Positions 1 to 5,990 of a stretch of DNA of 6,589 nucleotides are shown in pieces (position 1 is the stretch's first letter; each line of letters starts with the position of its first letter). The stretch comes from Planctomycetaceae bacterium (GTDB taxonomy: Bacteria > Planctomycetota > Planctomycetia > Planctomycetales > Planctomycetaceae), in the NCBI GenBank assembly GCA_003503535.1, contig DOCI01000089.1, forward strand, positions 51,275 to 57,863, read 5' to 3'. The position numbers and the translations under genes are program-made. Below the pieces are notes generated by a model, which saw nothing but the letters and a program-made list of their open reading frames with translations, had not been told where the DNA came from and searched no databases.

Positions 1-48
1 CATTTGACGCTGGTCGATCACTGGCTTGCGAGGGAGTTTGACCGATGA
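1..48 (+). CDS. 3' end of an upstream gene (possibly an E2-like protein)
   Basis: Reading from base 1, the frame is open and codes HLTLVDHWLAREFDR before a TGA at 46-48. This stop shares four bases (ATGA, 45-48) with the start of the JAB-E1 gene, the same junction used between the next two genes, which suggests translational coupling in one operon. Fifteen residues are too few to identify a family. From the usual layout of ubiquitin-like operons with JAB/E1 and DUF6527 genes, an E2-like or ubiquitin-like protein is the likeliest occupant, but that is inference from context only. A second frame is also open over this short stretch (stop at 39-41), so even the reading frame is not certain. Confidence 0.5.
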   Translation, partial: HLTLVDHWLAREFDR

Positions 49-1442
49 AAACCAAGCTACGAATAACAGGACAACAGCACGAGTTGCTACTGTCTCATTT
101 GTACCCAGGCGATGGCAAGGAAGCCGTGGCATTTGCGCTCTGTGGTCGCCGTACCAGCAACGATGTTCATGCGTTGAGCGTACGCGAGATTCATACGATT
201 CCCTACGAGAAGTGCCCTGTTCGGCGACATGATTGCGTCACTTGGGAAACCGACGCAGTTGCCCCGATCCTCCGCGAGGCGACCGATAAGGGCCTGGCGG
301 TTTTCAAGTTTCACAGCCATCCCTCTGGTCTCGCTAGTTTTTCCCCCACTGATGACGTTTCCGATCATGAACTGCTCGAATCCGTGCAAGCGTGGACAGA
401 TTCCGATTTACCCCACGGCAGCGTTGTCGTTTTGCCTGACGGATCGTTGTTCGGTCGCTGGATGACACCCGATGAACGGCTCGAACCGATCGATGTCTTG
501 TCCGTTGTCGGCGACGATCTCAACTTTTGGTTCGCTTCGGATGTGAAATCCGATGACATGCCAGGGTTCGCTTGGCGCAACGCGCAGGCATTCGGTGCTG
601 GGACAACTGGACTGTTGCGTCGACTTTCTGTTGCGGTTATCGGCTGCTCAGGCACAGGCAGCCCGATGATTGAGATGTTGATGCGGCACAATGTCGGACA
701 TCTTGTATTGGTCGACCCCGATCGCATCGATGAGAAAAATCTAAACCGCATTATGTTTGCACGAAAGAGTGACATCGGGCGACTCAAGGTGGAGGTTGCC
801 GAACAGTGGATCAAGTCGGTCGCACTGGGAACTGTTGTTGAGGCCCTGCCACAAAATCTTTGCGAACCGGCAATCATCAGGCGTGTTGCCGAATGTGATG
901 TTGTCGTGGGATGTATGGATGGTGCTGAAGGTCGCTGGTTGCTGAATAAGTTAGCAACTTTCTACTGCGTGCCATACTTTGATGTCGGCGTTCGCCTCGA
1001 TGCGGATGGCCACGGCGGCATCAATCAGATTTGCGGTTCGGTCAACTACCTCCAGCCTGGTGGTTCTAGCTTGTTGAGTCGGAAAGTGATCACGATGGGG
1101 CAGGTTGAGGCAGAAGGGCTCAAGCGAACGAACCCAAATGCTTACGCCTCACAACTAAATGACAAATACATTCAAGGAGTTCAGGAAGATCGTCCCGCTG
1201 TTGTCAGTGTAAATATGCACTATGCAAGTTTGGCGATGCTGGAAATACTCGCGCGATTGCATCCATTCCGCGTTGAAGGCAACCAGCAGTTTGCAAAGTT
1301 CGGCAGTAGCTTGACGGACCCCCGGTTTGCTCCCATGGAGGAAGATGGATCGCCGTGTACAGCTCTGTCCAAACACATTGGGCGAGGTGACACCGTCCCC
1401 CTCCTCGATAATCCCTATCTCAGCGAGGCGGATGCGGCATGA
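45..1442 (+). CDS. JAB (JAMM) isopeptidase - E1/ThiF adenylyltransferase fusion protein
   Basis: This 465-residue protein joins two enzymes of ubiquitin-like conjugation. Residues about 10-150 are a JAB/JAMM domain: Glu26 is the likely catalytic Glu, and the zinc motif HxHx7SxxD is perfect (His90, His92, Ser100, Asp103). Such domains cut ubiquitin-like proteins from targets or trim their C-termini. Residues about 175-410 are an E1/ThiF domain that adenylates a ubiquitin-like C-terminal glycine: nucleotide loop GCSGTGS (200-206), acidic strand end LVDPDRID (222-229), NLNR (232-235), a Lys at 248 and Asp292 in GCMDGAEGR. The ThiF/MoeB CxxC zinc pairs are absent, and the segment PGGSSLLS (338-345) has Ser where many relatives have Cys. 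Other possible catalytic cysteines are Cys308 and Cys330. ATGA overlaps on both sides place it in the middle of an operon. The domain calls are firm; the pathway role is inferred from family and context. It is presumably cytoplasmic, with no signal or membrane segment. Confidence 0.92.
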   Translation: MKTKLRITGQQHELLLSHLYPGDGKEAVAFALCGRRTSNDVHALSVREIHTIPYEKCPVRRHDCVTWETDAVAPILREATDKGLAVFKFHSHPSGLASFSPTDDVSDHELLESVQAWTDSDLPHGSVVVLPDGSLFGRWMTPDERLEPIDVLSVVGDDLNFWFASDVKSDDMPGFAWRNAQAFGAGTTGLLRRLSVAVIGCSGTGSPMIEMLMRHNVGHLVLVDPDRIDEKNLNRIMFARKSDIGRLKVEVAEQWIKSVALGTVVEALPQNLCEPAIIRRVAECDVVVGCMDGAEGRWLLNKLATFYCVPYFDVGVRLDADGHGGINQICGSVNYLQPGGSSLLSRKVITMGQVEAEGLKRTNPNAYASQLNDKYIQGVQEDRPAVVSVNMHYASLAMLEILARLHPFRVEGNQQFAKFGSSLTDPRFAPMEEDGSPCTALSKHIGRGDTVPLLDNPYLSEADAA

Positions 1443-1810
1443 AAAAGTTTTTCACTATTGCTTGGGCATGGATTCGCAGTTGGTTTCAACGGAAGCCGGT
1501 TCGCTTCAAGACGGAGCATGTCGAAGAGTTGCCCGATCAACTCAAACCAGCGACGATTTACATTGCAGGCGAGGGCGAGTATCTCTGGTTCGTTGCGATG
1601 ATCTGCCCGTGTGGATGCGGCGAGACTTTGCACATGAATCTGCAAGCTGATACTCGACCCCGTTGGTCGGTTGCCTTCAATGCGAACGACACGGTTTCAT
1701 TGTCGCCATCCGTCTGGCGAAAAATCGGTTGTCATAGCCACTTCTTTTTCCGCGAGAGCGAAGTGGTATGGTGCCATGAACATGGATACCATAGTTCCAT
1801 GAGAGAATAA
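1439..1810 (+). CDS. DUF6527-family small cysteine-rich protein
   Basis: This 123-residue protein matches the pattern I know as DUF6527, a family of unknown function found beside E1, E2 and multiubiquitin genes. The most telling feature is the cysteine cluster CPCGCGE (Cys56, Cys58, Cys60) followed by LHMNL. A second set of possible ligands lies near the end: Cys98, His99, His101, Cys112 and His113. Together they could form one zinc site, which is inference. The N-terminus (residues 4-16) is aromatic and hydrophobic with positively charged residues around it. It could be a weak membrane anchor, but it is short and rich in Trp and Arg, so I would not call it a signal peptide. The start overlaps the JAB-E1 stop by four bases, so the two are probably translated together. 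Its role in the conjugation pathway is unknown; a substrate adaptor or ligase-like factor would be a guess. Confidence 0.85.
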   Translation: MKKFFTIAWAWIRSWFQRKPVRFKTEHVEELPDQLKPATIYIAGEGEYLWFVAMICPCGCGETLHMNLQADTRPRWSVAFNANDTVSLSPSVWRKIGCHSHFFFRESEVVWCHEHGYHSSMRE

Positions 1811-1833
1811 GCGTCATTTACTGGGAATCTACT

Positions 1834-3822
1834 ATGAACACAATCTTTTTTAGCAAATGGAATCCTTATGCTCTGGCAGTGTTGCTCACTCTGTCCTGCA
1901 CATTGTGCCTACAATCTACCGCCCAAGCTGATGATCCCGTCACTCGGGCTGCATCGAACCGCTTGCTGTCATCTCCAACTTATGCTATTCGGTCGATTCA
2001 AAATGCACACTCCAGTGAGACCCCGGTAATCGTTCGCCAAGTTGAACTCGACGCTCTGATCAACACTGAGGGCGGTGGGGCATGTCCAATCTCGGCGGCT
2101 TTGATCGCGATGCAGACCCTTCGGTCGATGGCTGGTCAACCAATGCATCCGCAACCTCATCAGTACGCTCTGCAACTGTTCCGGACGCATCCTGAGCTGA
2201 AGGAAGGACAAATCACCAACGACCGATTCGTCAATCTGTTCGGCTGGATGGCCGACCAAATCCCTGGATATGAAGTCCGAGTAGATGTCATGTCAGCTCG
2301 AAATAGCAACCACGCCGACGCCGGACCGTACTGGTCCGACAGCGATGGACCTAATCTTGCCATCAAGGGTGGAGAGGTAAATGTCTTGTCGTACACAGTG
2401 ACCACGGCGGATAGAGAGGTACTCGGGCGACACTTCGTCCTGTTAAGGGAACGCAGCAACACGCAGATTCGTGTTCTGGACCCGAGTAGGCCGATGAAAG
2501 ACCACCAATATGAAGTTGAGAAACGCGAACCACCCGCGGCCCGTTACAATCGGGTGTTTTTGAAGAAACCCGGATCGCTATCACAAAATCAGCATATTCT
2601 GGAACTCAATACCGTATTCAAGGTGCGGCTACTTCCATCTGAGCTGGAACCACCGCCAACTTCTCCTCTTACTGTGAACCAGGTCAGGACTGCGATTGAC
2701 GAACTGGCTGAACAACTCCGCTCGGAAGAAAAACTGACTTCACCGCGAGAGTGGCGTCGACGTGGTGCTGCCTTTGGTCTGCCAGGATTGGACTTGCCTG
2801 TATCGGCTGGCGGTAGTGGTTGGTCCGCAGAGCAGATGCTTGAGATATTTCGGCACGCCGGACGTTACAACCTGAACCTGCGAGATGTGGTCGGAGGTGC
2901 TCATGGACGGCCAGCAGTAAATATGGATTCACCTATCGCAATGGCCGCGATCAAACAGCTCGTCGAAGGAAATGCTTATTTTGCAGTCGCGATTACCGAG
3001 GAAAACGCAGGGACGGATACGAAAAGCATGCAAAGTCGAGCCGTGAAGGATGGCAACGGATTTCGTCTTACCGGCTCGAAGTTGTGGAACGCCCGTTTGC
3101 GACAGGCAACGCACGTTGTACTCTACACCTCGTCAGCAGAGGGGGCTTCCGACGATCGATCAGCGTTTTTGCTTCCGATTGACCATCCCGGATTGGTGAT
3201 CGTTGATCGCTACGCACACGGCCTGACAGGCAACTCTTTCGGCGGTCTGAAGTTCGACAATATGTATGTCGGTCCGGAACATCTCATCGGGAAGGATGGA
3301 GCCGGGGGAAAAATCTTCGAGGATCACTTCATCTACTGGAGATTGATGCAAGCTGCTGCGGCTATCGGATGTGGCGAGCGAGCACTGGAGATCATGGCCG
3401 AGCGAATAAGACAGCGTTATGTCTTCGGCGGGCCGATTGGCCGATTTACTCATCTTCAGCAACCGATCGGCGAGAATCTCACCAAACTACGGATGGCATT
3501 GGCGTTGGCACGAGAGGCAGCTCGATTCTACGATCGAGGAGACTTCGACGCCGCTGAACCGCTCGTCAATGGTATCAAAGCCGAAGGAGTTGAGATTGCT
3601 TTGGTGGCTTGTGATGAGGCCATGCGTGCACACGGAGCGTTGGGGTACAGCCGTGACGTCGACCTCGGGGACCGGGTTCGCGATCTAATGGGGCTGCGGA
3701 TTGCAGACGGAACAACTGACGTGATGCGGATGACGGTTGTTCGAGACAAGTATGGTTTTGATCTGTGGGAGATGTCTGTCCGCAGCTATACGGATGACTC
3801 AACTCGGGAGAAAGAAAAGTAG
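1834..3822 (+). CDS. exported C39/papain-like cysteine peptidase - acyl-CoA dehydrogenase fusion
   Basis: This 662-residue protein has an unusual architecture. Residues 1-32 look like a Sec signal peptide: Lys8, a hydrophobic core at 12-26 and an AQA|DD cleavage site after Ala32. Residues about 40-270 resemble a papain/C39-like peptidase with a probable triad of Cys84 (GGGACPISA), His200 (GRHFVLL) and Asp216 (VLDPSRP). After a proline-rich linker (EPPPTSP, 272-278), residues about 280-645 form a full acyl-CoA dehydrogenase: GLDLPVSAGGSGW (318-330), AITEENAGTD (386-395), GSKLW (414-418), GGPIGRFTHLQQPIGENL (532-549) and RAHGALGYSRD (598-608) with IADGTTDVMR (623-632). The usual catalytic Glu of the last motif is Asp625, as in the ACAD10/11-type ADG motif. 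FAD-dependent alpha,beta-dehydrogenation of an acyl thioester is the family reaction. The substrate is unknown, and a thioester oxidase outside the cytoplasm would be odd. No frameshift is visible. The gene starts 23 bases after DUF6527 with no clear ribosome binding site; the signal peptide supports this start. Confidence 0.87.
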   Translation: MNTIFFSKWNPYALAVLLTLSCTLCLQSTAQADDPVTRAASNRLLSSPTYAIRSIQNAHSSETPVIVRQVELDALINTEGGGACPISAALIAMQTLRSMAGQPMHPQPHQYALQLFRTHPELKEGQITNDRFVNLFGWMADQIPGYEVRVDVMSARNSNHADAGPYWSDSDGPNLAIKGGEVNVLSYTVTTADREVLGRHFVLLRERSNTQIRVLDPSRPMKDHQYEVEKREPPAARYNRVFLKKPGSLSQNQHILELNTVFKVRLLPSELEPPPTSPLTVNQVRTAIDELAEQLRSEEKLTSPREWRRRGAAFGLPGLDLPVSAGGSGWSAEQMLEIFRHAGRYNLNLRDVVGGAHGRPAVNMDSPIAMAAIKQLVEGNAYFAVAITEENAGTDTKSMQSRAVKDGNGFRLTGSKLWNARLRQATHVVLYTSSAEGASDDRSAFLLPIDHPGLVIVDRYAHGLTGNSFGGLKFDNMYVGPEHLIGKDGAGGKIFEDHFIYWRLMQAAAAIGCGERALEIMAERIRQRYVFGGPIGRFTHLQQPIGENLTKLRMALALAREAARFYDRGDFDAAEPLVNGIKAEGVEIALVACDEAMRAHGALGYSRDVDLGDRVRDLMGLRIADGTTDVMRMTVVRDKYGFDLWEMSVRSYTDDSTREKEK

Positions 3823-3829
3823 CTCTCTA

Positions 3830-3835
3830 TATAAT
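3830..3835 (+). promoter_or_regulatory. possible -10 box ahead of the ADP-ribosylglycohydrolase gene
   Basis: A perfect TATAAT lies just after the stop of the fusion gene and 87 bases before the TTG start of the next gene. No recognisable -35 element sits about 17 bases upstream, where the sequence is purine-rich coding tail. A 6-bp inverted repeat (AATCTC/GAGATT, 3833-3852) follows directly. The gap of 100 bases before the next gene makes a separate promoter plausible, but one hexamer in AT-rich sequence is weak evidence. Confidence 0.25.
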
Positions 3836-3909
3836 CTCATCGGTTCGAGATTGGATGAGCGTGAATAGTCGAAAGTTAATCGCAGTGTTCCCGTGCATGT
3901 TTGATCCAC

Positions 3910-3914
3910 AGGAG
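3910..3914 (+). promoter_or_regulatory. ribosome binding site that fixes a TTG start
   Basis: AGGAG ends eight bases before the TTG at 3923. There is no in-frame ATG near enough to keep the N-terminal GCLIGLAVGDALG motif that the ADP-ribosylglycohydrolase fold needs. The nearby ATG at 3898 is in another frame and meets a stop at 3925-3927 after nine codons. The TTG is therefore the best start. Confidence 0.75.
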
Positions 3915-3922
3915 TCAGCAGG

Positions 3923-4867
3923 TTGAATATTGCTAGAAAACGCGGTTGCTTAATCGGCTTGGCCGTGGGTGATGCCTTGGGGGCAGCCGTCGAGTTCAAA
4001 CCGCCAGGAACTTTTGAGCCTGTGACTGGCTATCGTGCTGGCGGACCGCATGGCCTCGATCCAGGCGAATGGACCGATGACACCAGCATGGCATTGGCAC
4101 TTGCGGACAGCATCGCCCAGGCGGGCTGGGATCTGAATGATCAGGCACGACGTTACGTGTCGTGGTGGCGGGAGGGAGCTTACTCGGTCAACGACCGCTG
4201 CTTCGACATTGGCATTACGACAAGGAATGCACTAAGTCGATTTGAGCAAACAAGCAATGCACTATCATCAGGTGACTATTCATCCCACTCCAGTGGCAAT
4301 GGCTCGATCATGCGTCTTGCACCGGTCCCGATCCGCTACCTGGATCACTTCCCTGATCATATTGCTCAACTGGCGACTCTCGCCGCCGAATCGAGTCTAC
4401 CGACGCATGCCAGTCCCCAATGCGTATCGGCCTGCCGGTACATGGCACTCGTGCTGGCAGGTCTGATGCAAGGATTGGACAGAGATGAAGTGTTGGCCCC
4501 CGATTGGGAACCGCTTACACAACTGAGACAACTCGAACCGCTTCATCCCGAAGTCGAAGAAGTGGCATCGCGAAGTTTTCGAGAGCTTCAGCCTCCGGCG
4601 ATCAAGGGCAGTGGCTACGTCGTGAAGAGCCTGGAGGCGGCACTCTGGTCGTTTCACGATGCCCAAGACTTCCGTGAAGCCGTACTCAGGGCCGTGAACC
4701 TGGGAGACGATGCCGATACAACAGGCGCAATCTGTGGTCAGTTCGCTGGGGCCTACTGGGGTGAACTTGGAATCCCTCAAGATTGGTTAGACGGACTGGC
4801 AAAAAAGGAGATGATCGAGGCAGCATTGACGGGACTGATTAGTGACAATGCAGGTCACTCTGGATAG
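3923..4867 (+). CDS. ADP-ribosylglycohydrolase family protein (DraG/ARH fold)
   Basis: This 314-residue protein is a complete member of the ADP-ribosylglycohydrolase family, near the usual length of about 300. These enzymes use two magnesium ions to remove ADP-ribose from proteins, nucleic acids or small molecules. Both metal motifs are intact: GEWTDDTSMA (48-57; Thr51, Asp52, Asp53) and NLGDDADTTGAICG (259-272; Asp263, Asp265, Thr266). The N-terminal GCLIGLAVGDALGAAVEF (8-25), the central GNGSIMR (125-131) and the C-terminal GQFAGAYWG are also typical. The start is TTG with a good AGGAG site. The protein has no signal peptide and should be cytoplasmic. DraG itself reactivates nitrogenase reductase, but no nitrogen-fixation gene is present, so that name should not be used. 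The target is unknown. No ADP-ribosyltransferase is seen nearby, and the 38-base gap to the next gene allows, but does not prove, cotranscription. Confidence 0.93.
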   Translation: MNIARKRGCLIGLAVGDALGAAVEFKPPGTFEPVTGYRAGGPHGLDPGEWTDDTSMALALADSIAQAGWDLNDQARRYVSWWREGAYSVNDRCFDIGITTRNALSRFEQTSNALSSGDYSSHSSGNGSIMRLAPVPIRYLDHFPDHIAQLATLAAESSLPTHASPQCVSACRYMALVLAGLMQGLDRDEVLAPDWEPLTQLRQLEPLHPEVEEVASRSFRELQPPAIKGSGYVVKSLEAALWSFHDAQDFREAVLRAVNLGDDADTTGAICGQFAGAYWGELGIPQDWLDGLAKKEMIEAALTGLISDNAGHSG

Positions 4868-4881
4868 GATCTGATTCGGCG

Positions 4882-4903
4882 ATAATAACCCTGGAATAAT
4901 AAC
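4882..4903 (+). repeat. short direct repeat ATAATAAC x2
   Basis: ATAATAAC occurs at 4882-4889 and again at 4896-4903, with repeat starts 14 bases apart, in the 38-base gap before the PRiA4_ORF3 gene. It occupies the place where a ribosome binding site would be, and no Shine-Dalgarno sequence is visible. It may be chance in a low-GC gap, a regulator half-site pair, or an A-rich unstructured start region that helps initiation without a Shine-Dalgarno. The second copy also supplies an in-frame TAA at 4900-4902. Confidence 0.4.
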
Positions 4904-4905
4904 TC

Positions 4906-5712
4906 ATGGACAAAATGCTTTCCATAAGATTGTCGTGTGCCCAACGACTCGCTGCGTCCGACTTGCTACCGGATCTGTCCGATCGCTTCATGCTTGATTC
5001 CAAAAACGAGCGAACGGTTCAACTCACTCCAAAACAGTTGGTCAATCTGCATGACGCGGCCACGAGGTCTAAACAAGATGCTCCAGACGGCATGGCCAGA
5101 AACACGCTGCGTCACATCATCGAAAAAACGATGGACGTGTTGACTGTTGAAAGTTCCACACAAGACATCATCAAGCTGAAGATCACTTTAGTTGGCAGCG
5201 ATCCCCCGATCTGGCGACGTGTTGAAATGAGCGACTGCTCGCTGGCTCACCTGCACAACATCATCCAGGTCGCGATGGGCTGGGAAGACTACCATCTTCA
5301 CCGCTTTGAGATCGGTCAACGTCACTACGGCATCCCTCATCCCACGGATCGCGACATGGGAATCAAAGTGATTGACGAGCGTAAAGTGCAGCTGAGCGAC
5401 GTGATTGCCGGTGCTGGAAAGCGGGTTAAGTTCGTCTACGAGTATGACTTCGGCGATGGTTGGCAGCATGCGATCAAGCTGGAGGGTACTGGCACGGCCG
5501 AGTCTGGTGCTAAATACCCCCGCTGCACCGCTGGGGAGCGAGCGTGTCCACCTGAAGATGTCGGTGGCGTCTGGGGCTACGAGGAGTTTCTGGAGGCGAT
5601 TTCCGATCCTGAGCACGAACGGCACGAAGAGTTGATCGAATGGATTGGAGATTTTGATCCAGAAGAGTTTTCCCTGGACGCAGTCAATCAAGAGCTTCGC
5701 GATTTTTCTTGA
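4906..5712 (+). CDS. PRiA4_ORF3 (plasmid pRiA4b ORF-3-like) domain protein
   Basis: Residues about 87-265 of this 268-residue protein match the PRiA4_ORF3 family, whose members are often labelled 'IS1096 element passenger TnpR family' although their function is unknown. Landmarks are IIKLKITLVGSDPPIWRRVE (88-107), LAHLHNIIQVAMGWEDYHLH (113-132), FEIG with HYGIP (134-144), YEYDFGDGWQHAIKLE (178-193), YPRCTAGERACPPEDVGG (204-221) and the acidic tail EEFSLDAVNQEL. The Cys207/Cys214 pair and nearby acidic residues are conserved in the family. Residues 1-80 are an additional N-terminal region that I do not recognise; it looks helical and charged (TPKQLVNLHDAAT at 41-53). An in-frame TAA at 4900-4902 rules out an earlier start, though ATG at 4915 is an alternative. 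No transposase or terminal repeat surrounds it, so mobile-element labels are not supported here. Confidence 0.88.
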   Translation: MDKMLSIRLSCAQRLAASDLLPDLSDRFMLDSKNERTVQLTPKQLVNLHDAATRSKQDAPDGMARNTLRHIIEKTMDVLTVESSTQDIIKLKITLVGSDPPIWRRVEMSDCSLAHLHNIIQVAMGWEDYHLHRFEIGQRHYGIPHPTDRDMGIKVIDERKVQLSDVIAGAGKRVKFVYEYDFGDGWQHAIKLEGTGTAESGAKYPRCTAGERACPPEDVGGVWGYEEFLEAISDPEHERHEELIEWIGDFDPEEFSLDAVNQELRDFS

Positions 5713-5844
5713 CGAGGCTTCATCTGCGATTGCCATTGATGACAATCATCGCGTTTGCGAAAAGCCATTGAGAATCATTTCAATCACAAAAGTGGTTTTG
5801 AACTTCGATCGTCTTGATATTTTTTACCTATCAACAGAAATGCA

Positions 5845-5874
5845 AATAGTACGAAGCAATGGCTTCGTACTATT
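5845..5874. repeat. perfect 13-bp inverted repeat (hairpin)
   Basis: AATAGTACGAAGC and its exact reverse complement flank a 4-base loop AATG. The stem is long and uninterrupted. No T-tract follows the stem on the plus strand (CACAAACTC), and only a partial one (TGCATTTCTG) follows on the minus strand, so it is not a textbook intrinsic terminator. A bidirectional transcription barrier between converging genes is the simplest reading. A protein-binding palindrome or the relic of a mobile repeat are alternatives. Confidence 0.8.
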
Positions 5875-5887
5875 CACAAACTCAAAT

Positions 5888-5903
5888 GCTAAGAACGCTT
5901 AGC
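5888..5903. repeat. perfect 6-bp inverted repeat (hairpin)
   Basis: GCTAAG-AACG-CTTAGC forms a tight stem-loop between the 13-bp palindrome and the minus-strand terminator. It has no T-tail. It may add to the transcription-ending region or be chance. Confidence 0.5.
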
Positions 5904-5904
5904 C

Positions 5905-5948
5905 TCACAAAATAAACAAAACACTGCCCAGCAAGTTGCCGGGCAGTG
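5905..5948 (-). terminator. intrinsic terminator of the minus-strand gene
   Basis: Read on the minus strand, CACTGCCC (complement of 5941-5948) pairs perfectly with GGGCAGTG (complement of 5922-5929) around an 11-base loop and is followed at once by TTTTGTTTATTTTGTG. A GC-rich 8-bp stem plus a T-rich tail is the classic rho-independent form. It starts 42 bases past the stop of the gene at 5991-6446 and should end that transcript. Confidence 0.85.
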
Positions 5949-5990
5949 GGTCTCATCCTGAAGTGCGATCTCAACCGAAACAGACGGCAG

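Larger units (their letters stand above)
5713..5990. other. convergent intergenic region with several hairpins, no gene
   Basis: These 278 bases separate the stop codons of two converging genes. I see no convincing coding sequence. The left part (5713-5840) has a weak hairpin AATCAC-AAAA-GTGGTT at 5782-5797 followed by TT, and a run of six T at 5820-5825; either could contribute to ending the plus-strand transcript, but neither is a clear terminator. The right part contains three inverted repeats, listed separately. Confidence 0.7.

Noticed and set aside
365..877. Long minus-strand open frame of 170 codons
   Set aside because: It lies opposite the JAB-E1 gene, whose motifs are unmistakable. 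Its predicted protein is Ser/Arg-rich low-complexity typical of an antisense shadow.
1327..1650. Plus-strand open frame of 107 codons across the JAB-E1/DUF6527 junction
   Set aside because: It runs out of frame through two genes that are supported by motifs and by the ATGA overlap.
1834..1935. Lipoprotein signal at Cys22 or Cys25 of the fusion protein
   Set aside because: The residues before these cysteines do not fit a lipobox well, whereas AQA at 30-32 gives a clean signal peptidase I site.
3833..3852. 6-bp inverted repeat after the fusion gene as a terminator
   Set aside because: The stem is short, the loop is eight bases and no T-tract follows.
3898..3927. ATG with a nine-codon frame before the ADP-ribosylglycohydrolase, as a leader peptide
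   Set aside because: It has no ribosome binding site, and its codons contain the Shine-Dalgarno for the TTG start; it is most likely chance.
3923..4867. Naming the gene draG and inferring nitrogenase regulation
   Set aside because: The fold is the same, but no nitrogen-fixation or DraT gene is present, and family members act on many targets.
4906..5712. Treating the PRiA4_ORF3 gene as evidence for an IS element or plasmid
   Set aside because: The database name comes from a passenger gene; no transposase, terminal inverted repeats or target duplication is seen around it.
5188..5745. Minus-strand open frame of 185 codons
   Set aside because: It mirrors the PRiA4_ORF3 coding region and has no recognisable motif.
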